From Nematopogon swammerdamellus (Eukaryota > Arthropoda > Insecta > Lepidoptera > Adelidae), in NCBI GenBank assembly GCA_946902875.1, contig OX336340.1:10989566-11053565 (forward strand): a DNA stretch of 64,000 nt, given 5' to 3'. The translations under genes and the position numbers were made by a program. Shown here piece after piece: positions 1 to 11,965 of this stretch (position 1 is its first letter; each line of letters begins with the position of its first letter). Below the pieces are notes generated by a model. It made no database searches, had not been told where the DNA came from, and saw only the letters and a list, made by a program, of their open reading frames with translations.

Positions 1-3000
1 TTACTTGAAGAACATTCTGTTTTTAGGCATAACTTAGATTCAATTAGAAAATGCCAAGAAATTATTAATTCATTCACAAATGACCGCTTATAGGGACGAT
101 AATCAGTTTAACAAGTCTAATAATGACTACGGTATGAATCTTTTGAATACATTGGAAATTTAACTTTTGAAAAGTATTAGGTATTTGTTCGTTTCCAAAC
201 GAGAATACTTGACTGTTACCTAATCTCTCATACATAACAATAGGGAAGTATATGACCGGCAGTGAAACCTCAAAGCATTGTTGAGAATGATACAATTTAT
301 TAAAAAAAACCGTACAATAGAATCACGAATATCTCATCTGTATGTGGACTCTAGAAACTTCATATCACTTACCATGATTTAAAATGTAAAACTGCTTGCG
401 TCTTCATTTACCATACATAATGTGTATTGATAATTGATAAACAGTCACATGTTTTGAAAACGCTTTCCCAGTTATGCGGTGATTGTTCTAGCAGTATCGG
501 TGCATCTGACTGCACATGCTACCGATTCCCCTTAATTTCACTTTCCTCGGAGTAGGTACATTTTCACTTTCATTATTAACACTACTCCACGTGGTCACGC
601 CATGGTCTGATTATCGACTTGTAAACTCAGGCTTCTGCTATGTTAAATGTATGTACCTATGTATATGTATGTGTGTGTGTTTATGTTATATTTACGTATA
701 ATTCTACCTGTATATACTTATAGGTGGTGTTAATATTTCGCATACTAGAAAGTGTTGATTATTTTAGAATTTAATTTTCAACTGTAACCTCCTTTTGATT
801 TCTCGTCTAACCATATGACGTGAATTTTTTTATTTTCTCTCCATTCCCTAGTTAATCTTTGGCCAGTATTGAAATTGACGAAATTCATACAAGTCATGCA
901 AGATTAATTTTCAAAAAAAGGTTCGAATGAAGTCTAACAATTTGTATTATATTAGCGGATACAGATTCGCCGATACAACATTATGTCATCACTACTCATC
1001 ACCCACTTTCCGAGCCATCTGACTGAATATATTAGAATATAAATTATGTAATAAAATAAACGTTACCTATGCCAAAATTATCCCATAAAAATTTTAGAAG
1101 TGACGGCACAACTTCGATGCTGAATGTTTTTTCGAAGTAATGCAATACACAAGTTTTATTGAGCCTTTTAATTTGATGAATCGCATTTGCTTAGCATAAT
1201 ATGAGTTGTGACTATTTTTTACGACTCCTTTTACATACTCGTAAATATTGTTGCCCAATAACATTTTGATATAATTAATTCTTCCTACTGATCATGTGAA
1301 ATCATTGGTTAGAATTGATATCCCCTTTCACGTTCAAACATTACACACAATCTGCGTAAACATGCAATTTCTTTATGAAAATAAGTGCATCCGTTGAAGC
1401 GGTGAGATTTTCGCTTTGTGCACACTGCACATCTGCACGGGTTTGCAATTGCGTGTATATGGAATTAGCAAAGACGTCTGGAATAGCGGCGATCCAGCGG
1501 CGGGGGAGTGTGCGGAAATGCTCCGGCGAAATCGATTATTCGAACCACAGAGCTGGCGAAAATTACGTCACAGTTTTCTCGTGGTGCTCCGTTGACGCGA
1601 TGTTACGTGGACGTGAATTATGAGTAAAACGCTTGAGTTACGACGTGTAATGGGCATTATTCTCGTATTGGTCCGAAATGGCGTAACATGCGTGACGTGT
1701 TACATTTAACGAGATGCTCGGTGAAGTTTAGGTACTTGATACACTTAGGCTGTTACCCAATTTCATTCGCAATACACGGGAAAGCCGCACAATTTTGTAA
1801 ATTGTGTTTGTGTCACACTGCTAAGGTGTGGATTGAGCTTCCGGGGATCGTATACTTCTAAAATGCTGACATCTTACAATCTTAAATGTAAGATACCCCG
1901 GAGACTTTAGTTCGCCTAAAAGTCTGACTGGCACGTTCTCGGTTGTGAAATTGTCTTTGACTGCGATTCCCAAATTCGAGCTCAGTCACCCAAACATAAC
2001 AAAAAAATACTGTGATTAGATTCCAAGGACGTGTGACAAAGTAAACGATGATAACTATTCTTAATCAAAGTGTGGCCTTCACCAATAACCAGAAGAGGCG
2101 ATCGGTCCATCTGTCATTAATTTTAAACGGAGGTGAATGTCCATTGATTCAGCAACTCTCACTCTTGTCGCTTCACGAGAAGCTAGCCTCAAAATCGAAG
2201 GTGAGAGAGATGACTCTCTGCATGAGCAGAGCAATCTCCCCTGATATAACAAGTTACTGCAGAAGATAGAGTACGTAACCTTTGCAAACTTTGACACCGT
2301 TATGATTAATCTAATATATCTAACGAAAGCTGACAAGCTTGTGTAAGTATATATTTTAAAATAATATGAGACAAACTAAAGATATGAAATTCCGAAGAAG
2401 ACACTGTGTTTCTCAAAGCTACACAAATCTTCTTTACGTAACGGTTCACACCACGCCAAGAAAACCAAACAACGCAAAAGATAATTCTTATTTGTAATGA
2501 AAGCGTTGAGTCGATTTCCTCTAACGAGTGAGTTAACTCTGTCCATACATAAACTGTTGGTTAGTTAGGCTATTTGTCCGGAAACCAGTCGTAATGCTCG
2601 CTCGGACCAGTTTGTGATCGACGCGGAATACTAAGAGATTATTTAACAATTAACGTAACGTGTGTGATCTACCTGCACGTGCGAGGTAAACTGCGTCGAG
2701 CTCGTGATGTACCGTTTGATGCAAAACATGTTTTAGCTACACTGCAAGAATTTCAATAGCTACATATATTCCCGCAACGTGTTATTTAGTTTAAAGGTCT
2801 CAAGCCAAAACAGCAGAAGAGCTAGAACCTGCCTTGACTGTTTAATTGATTAATTAATTAATTAATTTGAGTAATCAATTTTATTAGATGTTGATTGAAA
2901 TATTAATTACAACAATTGAACTGAAACAGCACTTAAGTGTTAAGCTCATAATCACATGATTTTCTTTGGAAAAGAGAGTGAGTTTTTATCATTCCAAATG

Positions 3001-3343
3001 TTACGTGTATTATCCAATTTTCATTAAGATAATCAGTTAGTTACACCAAGAACTAATTAAAATGTTTTCACTTTATACCATTAATATAATATATTAATGG
3101 TATGAAGAGAGAACATTTTATAATATTAATTGTTATTTTTTAATATTATTATTATTGCTTGAATCTGTCATAATCTTTAAAATTGTACAAATTTATACTA
3201 CTTAACTGTTACTTAAACTGTAAACATGTTTATTCAATAATACATAATTAAACAGTTTTGAAGGACGTTCAATTCTCCATTGTGAGATTACTTTGTCTGG
3301 TTCAGCTCAACGCATCAACTGACGAAAGATTCGCTTGTTCCAG
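1..3343. other. Upstream region without a recognised exon
   Basis: I see no convincing coding exon here. Because cuticle gene 1 begins at 3344 with a splice acceptor, its signal-peptide exon should lie in this stretch or beyond the left edge. I looked for an ATG followed by a short hydrophobic run and a phase-0 donor. The only weak match is the ATG at 516 with a possible donor after about 12 codons, which I do not trust. A strong-looking donor at 2341 follows a non-signal reading frame. Other contents are short AT microsatellite (TTAA units near 2846-2868) and a hairpin at 3058-3121. Confidence 0.5.
3058..3121. repeat. Hairpin-forming inverted repeat upstream of cuticle exon
   Basis: The outer arms read AAAATGTTTTC and GAACATTTT. 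The inner arms ATACCATTAATAT and ATATTAATGGTAT are perfect complements around a 3-base centre, giving a stem of roughly 28 bp with a few mismatches. It lies about 220 bp before the acceptor of cuticle gene 1. It could be a small MITE relic or simply an AT-rich palindrome. Confidence 0.6.
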
Positions 3344-3843
3344 GCCTATCCCAAGTACAGCTTCAAGTATGGAGTGAACGACTTTCATACGGGAGACATC
3401 AAGTCCCACCACGAGAGCAGGGACGGCGACGTCGTTAAAGGTGGGTCATAGAATATCAATTATCCTGAATGGTTTTATCATTTCATCCCTCTCTTTTAAT
3501 ACCTATCATGACCCAGCATATACGATTTTGATCACAGCTAAGATTGAGGAGGGTCATCTGAATGTAAGATTAATTTTTTTCATGTGACACATTGAAACAA
3601 ATTTCAGAATTCTTGCTTTTGCTTGTGTAAGTTCGATATTTTTGGAACCTATCCGTTGTCTACAAAATGTTTTATACAGGTTTGAATGGTGATTATCTGA
3701 TTGTCTCTACAGGTCAGTATTCCGTAGTGGAGCCGGACGGTTCCATTCGAACCGTGGACTATACAGCGGACAAGCACAACGGTTTCAATGCGGTCGTGCA
3801 CCACACCGCTCCCATCTCGCCCCACGAGGCGGCACATCTCTAA
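3344..3843 (+). CDS. Cuticular protein, RR-2 type (gene 1), 3' two exons
   Basis: Structural cuticle protein expected to be secreted and to bind chitin through its extended Rebers-Riddiford (R&R) domain. Exons are 3344-3440 and 3713-3843, separated by a 272 bp GT-AG intron, giving 75 residues to a TAA stop. The domain starts [18 protein letters not shown], continues [14 protein letters not shown], and ends [20 protein letters not shown] then AVV, matching the RR-2 signature (HTGD, RDGDVV, DG-RTV-YTAD, GFNAVV). After the domain only [14 protein letters not shown] remains, so the C-terminal tail is very short. The acceptor is in phase 0, as in gene 2 at 17734, and the internal intron splits the same Gly codon. 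The upstream exon with start codon and signal peptide is not identified; a TGA closes the frame upstream of the acceptor, so 3344 is a splice boundary and not a start. The assignment to the family is firm; the N-terminus is missing. Confidence 0.87.
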
Positions 3844-4528
3844 AAATCTATACACATACACACACACATCACTTATTTTTCATTTGATAAGGCCTAGTTT
3901 AAAGAACAGGATGACAAGCTGGTCTTGTGAAAGAATTAATTGGCATGAATACGACAAACAATTTTATCTCGATTACATATTGATGAACTTAACCTTGTAT
4001 ATTAAAAATAGATACAGATATGAACACGCAATGAGCTCTAAAATTAAGTGTTTAAGCTCTGAGCTTTGTAAGCTTTTAAATCGATATTATTGTGGACGCT
4101 CTAGCATGCCGAAATTGATTTCACATGTAAGCTTCTTGTTGCAATACGTTTTATAAGTGAGTTACTATTTCAAAAGTATTACAAAGAAAACCACGTGCAA
4201 TAATTTCTAGGGAGCCAAAGAGCGATGTTTGGATCAAAATGGTTTATAATCTTGATCTCTAACTTATAGTATTTTATTGTTATTGTTCCATCGTTATTGT
4301 AATTTGTAACGTTATTTATTTAGCTTGTTATGCTATGCTATTTTAAGTGCATGTACCTGAAATACATTTGTTAAATGCATTAAGCGAATATTATAAATAT
4401 ATTATTGTTCGTTTCGTAAAATTTACTAAACCTGTTGTGAAATTTAAACATTTTCAAACTAAAAGCTTTTGTCAGAATATTATTGTCAGCATTTAACAGC
4501 ATAGTATGTTAAATATCAACGCTCTTTA

Positions 4529-4544
4529 TTAAAATATGAATAAA
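4529..4544 (+). promoter_or_regulatory. Possible poly(A) signal for cuticle gene 1
   Basis: ATTAAA at 4529 and AATAAA at 4539 are the first plausible poly(A) hexamers I find after the stop at 3843. This would imply a 3' UTR of about 700 bp, ending just before the fold-back element. No downstream GT-rich element was verified. Confidence 0.3.
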
Positions 4545-4572
4545 TCATTGATGTTATACCATGTTTTACTTA

Positions 4573-5733
4573 TACAGGGGGCCCTTATATAGTGGTCCAA
4601 AATTTTTTTTTAGATGGAGGACAGATGAAGATGTTGGCTTATTTAAAAAAAAAACATTAGTTCCGCGAAAATCAATAGTTTAGAAGTTATGATTTTTTTT
4701 AACTTTTTTTGAAATTTCTCTATTTTAAACACATAAACCGCTCTAGTTGGATATCTATGTATTCCACAAAATCGAATAACATTTGGTATGAAAGTAGAGG
4801 AGACATGTAGCTAGTACGTAATGAATAGTGTTAAGGTTTACTCCTAGACTGTACTGTTGCTATAGCCCTTTCAGTGAATTTTTGTTCAGTTTACATTAAA
4901 ACTGATCAAATTTTGAAAAATCACTATGAAAAAAAAAGTACTACCGGAGATTTGCCCATGCCTTTAAAAACTACCTATACATATCACAATTCTCCAGGCC
5001 AAAAAATTTAGTGGTGTTACAATTGTAACATATTCAAAATTAACATCATTTGTACAAAGTCACTACAATAAAATGTGACGATTACCTTAATTTTTAAAAT
5101 CTTATTTTTTTAAAACATTACCAAACAGTTGTTTCATGTGTAGATTAGCGCTGTTAGAGACAGGTTTGTGAATAATGTGAAATTGTAGTTGAACTAACGT
5201 TGTGAAAAAAATAAGATTTTAAAAATTATGGTAATCGTCACTTTTTATTGTATTGACTTTGTACAAATGAGTTAATTTTGAATATGTTACAATTGTAACA
5301 CCACTACAATTTTTGGTCTGGAGAATTATGATATGTATAGGTAGTTTTTAAGGGCATAGGTAAATCTCCGGTAGTACTTTTTTTTTACAGTGATTTTTCA
5401 AAAATTAATCAGTTTTAATGTAAAATGAACAAAAATTCACTGAAAGGGAATTCGCAACAGTACAGTCTAGGAGTAAACCTAAAAACTATTCATTATGTAC
5501 TAGCTACATGTCTCCTCTACTTCCGTACCAAATTTTATTCGATTTCGTGGAATAGATATCCAACTAGAGCGGTTTATGTAACTAAAATAGAGAAATTTCA
5601 AAAAAAGTTTTAAAAAATTATAACTTCTAAACTATTGATTTTCGCGGAACTAATGTTTTTTTAAATGAGTCAACATGATGCCCTCCATCAAAAAAAAAAA
5701 TGTTTGGACCACTATAACTGGGCCACCCTGTAT
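4573..5733. mobile_element. Fold-back (long inverted repeat) transposable element
   Basis: The left half (4573 to about 5112) is repeated as its reverse complement in the right half (about 5205 to 5733), leaving a centre of roughly 90 bp. Matched landmarks include TTACAATTGTAACA in both arms (about 5018 and 5285), the CTACCGGAGATTT / AAATCTCCGGTAG pair, and the ACATGTAGCTAGTACGTAAT / ATTATGTACTAGCTACATGT pair. The ends are TATACAGGG on the left and CCCTGTATA on the right, so the element begins ACAGGG with a TA or TATA target duplication. No transposase frame is present. It is best read as a non-autonomous MITE or fold-back element of the TA-inserting (Tc1/mariner-like) class; the class is inference. 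Confidence 0.85.
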
Positions 5734-6133
5734 ATGATCATTTCGAGTACTTCATACGATCGTATGATTGTACAAATACAAACCCCATATAGAGCCAATA
5801 TTCCATTTCGTTAGACGGTCAATCAGACAGACGTGTCCTCAATTTTCATCGCTAGAAATATAAGGGGCTAAATGACGCAAGAAATTCAGTAAACTATAAA
5901 CCACAAAATAAGGGTTTTATTTACGTTAATCTTTTCGTCTTTTACTGTCTGTAACTTTTATTTTTATGGCATTGAAAAGTGAAACTACAAAAAAATACTA
6001 TTATCAACTCCATCTGTTTAAAGTAGGCGATAGAGGCACACGTTTCTAATAAAACTTCGTGAAACTTCAAACAGGTCACAGCATTCGCTGACAGATGGCG
6101 CTTTAATTTTTCCCTTTTGTAGAGTTACAACGC

Positions 6134-6450
6134 TGAGTGCGGTTAGTCTTTGGATGGTTGACCACTCGACCGTTGGAGGCTGCCGTGGTTCGGATTCAAC
6201 GTTGAACTGCAGGTCCCTTCCCTTCTTACCTTACTAGGTGATAGGGTTTATCCCGGCCGGGTCGATACCACCGCACTGAGCGAAACGTCGGTCAAAACGG
6301 CTATGTAAATAACGTGTTTTCCGTCTAGTTCAGTGTAGCCGACATGAAATGAAGGGAAGCCTGACATGGCACCTAATTCACCCGGTGTTATGGGCTGACA
6401 TCACGGATATTGTGTAGTTGATGTAGCCAACCGTGTCAGTTTAAAAAAAA
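6134..6450 (+). mobile_element. SINE, 5'-truncated, 5S-like head
   Basis: Begins inside the 5S rRNA-like part of the head (TTTGGATGGTTGACC) and then follows the body shared with the copies at 37499 and 57131: GTTGGAGGC, GGTTCGGATTC, TTACTAGGTGATAGGG, GGTCAAAACGGCTATGTAAA. It ends with the common tail ATGTAGCCAACCGTGTCAG and an A-run. Confidence 0.85.
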
Positions 6451-6785
6451 GTGGTTGTCTGTAAAGTCGGTTTACGGACGATAGTTTTACTTGATGACGT
6501 GGAATAATCGTAGTACATAGAGCAAAGATCAGTAATTCTATTTCCAGTAGAAAGACTAATCATCTCGTGACTGGCCATCAATAAACTTCTGTTGTCTGAT
6601 CTTGACAGTTTTACTTCTTAAGACGTTTCCATGGTAACTTTGACTATACCGATTGTGCCTCTCTATCGCTTGTTACGCGCTCTCGCTTGCACACACAGGC
6701 TCAGATGGAACGGACATTTTTTCGTGCGTGCAGTCGGTGTTCTTCAATTTATAAGACGTGACGTCATCACGTCAAAAAGTAGGTA
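6451..6785 (+). repeat. Dispersed repeat, inverted partner at 28303-28570
   Basis: Starts GGTTGTCTGTAAAGTCGG and runs through GACGATAGTTTTACTTGATG, TTTCCAGTAGAAAGA, CTTAAGACGTTTCCATGG to GACGTGACGTCATCACG. The same string appears reversed at 28303-28570. At 28303 the segment between the CATGG block and the promoter-like GTGCGTGCAG block is shorter, so this copy has about 50 extra bases. It has no clear reading frame and is probably part of a larger non-LTR or DNA element. Confidence 0.75.
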
Positions 6786-7236
6786 TTATGTTTTATTTTA
6801 TAAACAGCCGGCAAAATGTGGCTGTATCCAAAGTTCAATGAAAGATCTGACACAGTTAATAATACTATACTTAACGCCCAGAGAAAACCAACGCCAGCAG
6901 CGATAAGTCGGACATGAAGATCGTCGTCTAATTTATTGAAATGTTTACATGCATATTGTGTACTTTACGTGAATTAATTTACGTATGTGTAAGTTTAGCC
7001 CGCCGCTTACTCACATTTTTTTAATCTGTAAGATCTTAGCTTTCGGCATGGGCAGTAACTGTGTGAATGAAGTATATTATGACTCTTTGGTGCTGCCTAC
7101 AGTTGACGCCATGACAATAGCTATCAACCGTGCTTTTATAAACCAAGACAAGAAGAAGTATATAAGCTTCTTGTCACAGAGCATGAAATGCGCGCGGGGG
7201 CGCGGGCGGTAGGTATTTGATGCTCTGTGCTTCTTG

Positions 7237-7790
7237 TTATAAACTGTGCCGAGAGATCAATGCTACAGTCGACACAGCCAAAGTCACCTCTAATCGCCAA
7301 ACCACACTCAGTGAAGCCATGCCAGCAGATTTGCCCCTAATTTGCCCCATTTGACCCAGGTTAAAGGATTCGGGAAACATACTTTTCGGAAGACAGTTGC
7401 ACACCGTAGCGTTACGACAAAGAAACAATTTTGACAACCGATGGGTTCTCAAACCTCCATGTCGACAACACAAGGGTGCAGAGTATCTCTGCGACGAGTG
7501 TTGCGGAGATATGGCGGGTGGCAGCAGGGAATAAGGGATTCTAGTTCCTTAGGCAGATTACTGTGATAGTACCTGTAAAACAGACTAAGCGAATCTACAA
7601 ATCGTCTGTGACTCAGAGACTCCAGACCATCTTTAAGTTTCGGGTCACCAACGAGACAGATGGCTCGGCTCTGTATCGAGTCCAAGTTTACAAGCAGGTA
7701 TAAGAGATTACTCGTACCTTCTCAGATATGACTGCAGTACTCCATAACTTGCCTAATGTGCGTTTTGTACAACAGTAATAGTTGTGCCGA
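7237..7790 (-). pseudogene. CR1-like non-LTR retrotransposon, reverse transcriptase 3' end, decayed
   Basis: On the minus strand the frame reads VMEYCSH, a stop, then LDSIQSRAICLVGDPKLKDG, LESLSHRR, SLSLFYRYYH and, in another frame, LRTHRLSKLFLCRNA. These align motif by motif with the intact-looking frame at 24002-24526, placing it in the C-terminal thumb and connection region of a CR1/jockey-type RT. Frameshifts and stops make it dead. Relics of the family may extend to about 7930. Confidence 0.85.
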
Positions 7791-9364
7791 TGAGAAAAAG
7801 CGCCGATTACGGTAAAAGATGCACTACTTCTTGGATGGTGTTTTCGCCTTGGATTCAATAAATAGCTGGAAACCTACGGCCTTGGAAATGGTGATCCCAG
7901 TATATTCAGGTGCTTAAAGACAGGTACGATGCTGCCTTGGAAACTAACTTGGAAATGAAAGGGATCAATCTTAGCAGATAACGCGCAGGATTGTGACTTG
8001 GTTGAAGGTGACCACGTTCTCCTGGGCCTTTTGGCTACTTTTCCGAAAGCGTTGGCAACCTATTCTACCACCTAACGTTGAACTTCTCTTGTAGAGCTCT
8101 CGTGCTCCATTCTGTTGTCTGCGTAGCTGTGTATCATGCCCAAGGACAGTAGATTATTTATAACTAACATGAAAAAAATTAGCTTAATTATGCCATGTTC
8201 AGTAAATTGTAAATTACTCCTTTTCAAACAAACGAATTCTCTAAAAAGTTGTACCATTGTACGTGGCTTTCAGTATGATATTTCACACGCCGCTCCACGG
8301 CCTCTAGTTCCTTGACCAATCCCGCAAATGTACCTGAACTAAGTATTCTCACAACAAAGCGGATAATTACCCCTCACGTAACGAGATCGGTCGGCCAAGG
8401 CCATTGCGTGGCATACGTGTACGGCATAGGTCTCTCACTGACCAATGCAATTCTTACATGGCTACCTATAAGATATATTTTAAAATATTTTTTTAAATTT
8501 AACAAATACACGGAGGAACTAATTTAAACAATTCAAACGAAAACGAAAAAAAAATGCAAATTTATCACTTCAATTTCACATGGAGCTCCATAGTTTTTTT
8601 TTACAAATCTACCTTACTTGTCAATTTGTTGCATGAACATATTAATTTAATACTATTGATTCCTTTTATTTTAAGCCAGGGATTCAAATAAAAGAAGTCA
8701 ACATAAAATTGTATACATATTATCTCAATAAAAGTTGACGCTCTCTATCGTCTGGATTATTATCGTCCTTAGGAATTCTACAGTTTTGAAAGTAGAAGAC
8801 CTCCAGCTGTATGCTCCAGGCCGGAACTCATCTTTAGGGTTGTACTGTAGTTGCGTTAAATTATGATCTTGAGACGATTCGGGCATGGGTCCGGCTTTTT
8901 GGCCCAGCAGTCAATTCGCGCAAATCTCATCATTATTGGGAGCTCTCGTCAGCTTGTGAAGACCAACGCCGATAATATACACGCGGTAATTTTTAATGGT
9001 ACAGTTATGTAAGACTGATAAATAATCCTTGGTGGTAATAACTCTTTGGTGGCTTTCTCGGGATGGTTTGATTTGGTTAAAGTTTCTACAAAATGTTCTC
9101 CCGAAGCATACAAAAATGTCCCTAGCATAATCTTTTCTACTCTCCATTATTGATTACAGCATAATAACGTATGCTTCTTAGATCTGAATCAGACATTACT
9201 CAATTAACTCGAGCGCCCCCAAAATATGTCTTACCAGGTATATCTTCAGCCCAAAATGTGACCACATAACTGAGTACCGCACCGGGTTGAAGTGGCCATC
9301 AGTACGAGTAGCCCGTTTATGCGTTATGTATATAACTGCGTTATATAAATAACGCAGTTTATCA
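7791..9364. other. Intergenic, no gene seen
   Basis: Only short unrelated frames occur, none with a domain, splice structure or codon bias I can support. Some of it may be diverged LINE sequence continuing from 7790. Confidence 0.5.
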
Positions 9365-9611
9365 ATAATAATAATCTATAAGGGATGGTCATGGAGCAGT
9401 TACTTTGTTTTATGAGATTATTGATGATTTTTAGAAATCTTTTCTGTACGTTCCTTATTATATTGTTATATGTTCCTTCATACATAACTCTTAAACCGAT
9501 CATCCGAATTCGATGAAACTTAGTACAAGCAAATTTACCTATATGAGACACATGATAGGCTAAATAAAATTCAGTTCCGGTTACGCTAAATGTGGCTCTC
9601 ATACAAACTGA
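9365..9611 (-). repeat. Dispersed repeat, inverted partner at 43056-43345
   Basis: The minus strand reads GTATGAGAGCCACAT, GCGTAACCGGAACTGAATTT, CATCGAATTCGGATGATCGG, then AGAAAAGATTTCTAAAAATC and CATGACCATCCCTTATAGAT. The copy at 43056-43345 has the same blocks in + orientation plus a CATA microsatellite. Non-coding; element class unknown. Confidence 0.75.
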
Positions 9612-9747
9612 ATTGTTTCCGCGCGCCGCATTAAAGGTTTTACGGGCTTACTTACTTTCTACTTTAGCATCTATGAACCTGTAGGTACATATGTATGTAT
9701 TCAATGTACTTATTTATGTGTTAACTATATAAGTAAGTATAAGTAGT

Positions 9748-9905
9748 CCCGGGTCCTTCAAGAGGGGCGTGAATAGGCACCTGCCAAGCCGGCATGGCAT
9801 TCACAACCCCCGCATACGATCGAATGGCCACGGGCGTCGTTAGACACGTTATGGATGGCTCGGTGCCACGCGGCGATGTCACGCATTCAATAAAAAAAAA
9901 ACTAA
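9748..9905 (+). mobile_element. LINE 3' end relic (FKRGVNRHL tail family), copy 1
   Basis: Starts CCCGGGTCCTTCAAGAGGGG and encodes SFKRGVNRHL, then in a shifted frame TPAYDRMATGVVRHVMDGS and HSIKK, ending in an A-run. Parallel copies lie at 10270-10412, 34112-34260 and, reversed, about 28575-28660. The pattern of a basic C-terminal tail followed by an A-run matches the end of a CR1/jockey-type RT protein. Heavily decayed. Confidence 0.7.
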
Positions 9906-10269
9906 AATTATTGTATGGCAGCAGAGTCCTAATAAATGCAATTCATAGAAATGATTTATTTGTGAAAAGGCTTGAAGTGGCCGTGCAGTGCAGGCACCTC
10001 CAATTGCTAGAATAAGAAACCAACAAAACATTTTCATTCCATTATCATTATGAAGATTTTCCACAATTTGACGTGGGAAAGAAAACGCATTGTTTTATTG
10101 CGTCAACAATGGTGTATTTGCTGCGTTGCTTTGTAACAATACTGTTAGTTACCGCTGTCTCTACTCTACCCTGCCCGCTTACAAGTTTTACTTGAGGGCT
10201 TTGAAACTATACTGCTGTAGCCTTCAAAAATATAAATTTCTGGAAATCCCAATATATTTGCCCCCAAGT

Positions 10270-10412
10270 ACAGTTTCGGACCCTTTAAGAGGGGCGTGAA
10301 TAGACACCTTACAGGTCAGCATAAAATTAATAGCCCCCGCATACGACCGAATGTCCATGGGCGTCGTTAGACATCTTATGGGTGGCTAGGCGCCACATGT
10401 CGCGCTTTAAAA
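10270..10412 (+). mobile_element. LINE 3' end relic (FKRGVNRHL tail family), copy 2
   Basis: Second copy of the 9748 family, about 370 bp further along in the same orientation: GACCCTTTAAGAGGGGCGTG, GCATACGACCGAATGTCC, GGCGTCGTTAGACATCTTAT. Two close copies in direct orientation suggest a local duplication or insertion hot spot. Confidence 0.7.
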
Positions 10413-10889
10413 AACTCTCTTGATTTTTATCTCTTTTTATTGTGTTGAAGCAATTTACCGTCAGTAACTATGTATGTATTTTCACTTATAACGCAAGAAC
10501 GGCTAGACCTATTCGCTTGCGGCTTCTGCCTATGTAATGCGACATATCTCCGCCAGGTAATAGCCTAGAACATAGCACCACGCTATTATTGTTTATATGA
10601 GCTAAGCTAGGTTTAAAGTAAACTTAGACGGAAGAATCATTACCCTTCTTTTTGCTTTGCGCGGTCGGGGAAAAATCTATCAATTCGATTAGCTTTCATG
10701 CGACTTACCTACTCAAAAACTACTCAACCGATTTATATAGAGTTTCACCCACTTTACTGCTAGCGGAGCTGCGGGCACGGCTAGATTTTTAGGCAAGCTT
10801 TTTTAAAGAAATCCCATGCAAATCGGTCCACTTTTTAAGAGAATTAATTTTTTGATTACTTAATCACCTTGGTTATTTGATTACAATCC

Positions 10890-11060
10890 CAGCTAACAAC
10901 CATCCCGATTAAACCAGCGTTCCAATAAAAAAAAACGCATCCAAATTGGTCCATCCGCTTGGGAGCTACGATGCGACATACAGACACACACATACACCCA
11001 TACACACATACACACACGCGTTAAACTTATAACATCAATCTTTTTTCGTCGAGGGTTAAA
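10890..11060 (-). repeat. Dispersed repeat with CA-type microsatellite (18017 family)
   Basis: Reversed relative of 18017-18180. It has TTATAACATCAATC and TCGAGGGTTAAAACC, a CACACATACACC microsatellite in the position of the TGTGTATCTG run, then CATCGTAGCTCCCAAGCGGA and the TTGG-ATG-G block on the minus strand. Such tails (GAGGGGTGTTATAAGTTTAA) are widespread in lepidopteran genomes. Confidence 0.65.
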
Positions 11061-11633
11061 ACCTACAAGAAGAAAATGTATAGTATAATATGATATGTAT
11101 AAAAATATCAATGCAAATCGAAAAGAACTCACGTAGAATTAAATAAGCATCTTTCCTTCACTGTAGCGTTTGATATACATAGGTACACAGTTGCGACCAT
11201 ATCAAATGAACAGTAATTTAAATATCCTGCTTGTAACAATCACCTTTCCTTTCCCTTCCCGTCACGTATGCAAACGTCGAGCCTTCAACGGAACGCGGAA
11301 AGCCTCGTAAATATTATAGAGGCCTTTTCATACGGGCTGTGGAAAGGTCGGAACGACAGCCGTAGACGGATCGGCTTGTTTTATTTCTTCAGATATTGAA
11401 GTGAAAATGCCAAAATCCCAGCTTGTAACTTTTTTTTATGATTTTATGAGCACAAAATAAGATTTATTAAATTTTACGATGTATCCTAGTTCTAGAAAAA
11501 ATATTATTTGATGAAGTTAATGCCATGAAAATGTCTTATGAACTCTCAAAGTCCCGAAAACGAGTAAAAATATGACAGAATCATTTCTTAATTCGTTCAA
11601 AAACACCGACAGCAATATAGCTTCCTTTTCTTT

Positions 11634-11965
11634 TAAAAAGTTTGTTAGCTTACAACCTTTCGAATGGTATACCTACCACATGTCACAAAAATATTTCACT
11701 ATGTGGTCAAAATTAGGGATAATTTGCAAGAGTCTAAACATTAACAATGGAGCATTGTACAAAGTGCCCGCGCGATCGTTACATGTTCTAAATTTGAAAA
11801 TGCTCCCGAAAATGCTCTCAATACGGGAAGCGACCACCGATAAGTGCCCGTGTTGTCGTTCTGTTCTGTCTCTGTCCGTAATTTTGACCACGTAGGGAAT
11901 TATTTGTATGACATGTGGTACACCGTTGGAAAGGGCGTAAACTAACAAACTTTTTAAAATGAAAC
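11634..11965. repeat. Inverted repeat with about 85 bp arms
   Basis: Left arm 11634-11720 (AAAAGTTTGTTAGC, ACCACATGTCA, ATGTGGTCAAAATTA) is complemented by right arm 11876-11965 (TAATTTTGACCACGT, TGACATGTGGT, AACTAACAAACTTTTT). The 155 bp centre contains AAGTGCCCGCGCGATCGTT and a second AAGTGCCCGTGTTGTCGTT. MITE-like, no coding capacity. The overlapping open frames on both strands are a by-product of the symmetry. Confidence 0.75.

Noticed and set aside
1375..1623. 82-codon frame upstream of cuticle gene 1 as its first exon
   Set aside because: No hydrophobic signal peptide and no suitable phase-0 donor; composition suggests regulatory or repeat DNA.
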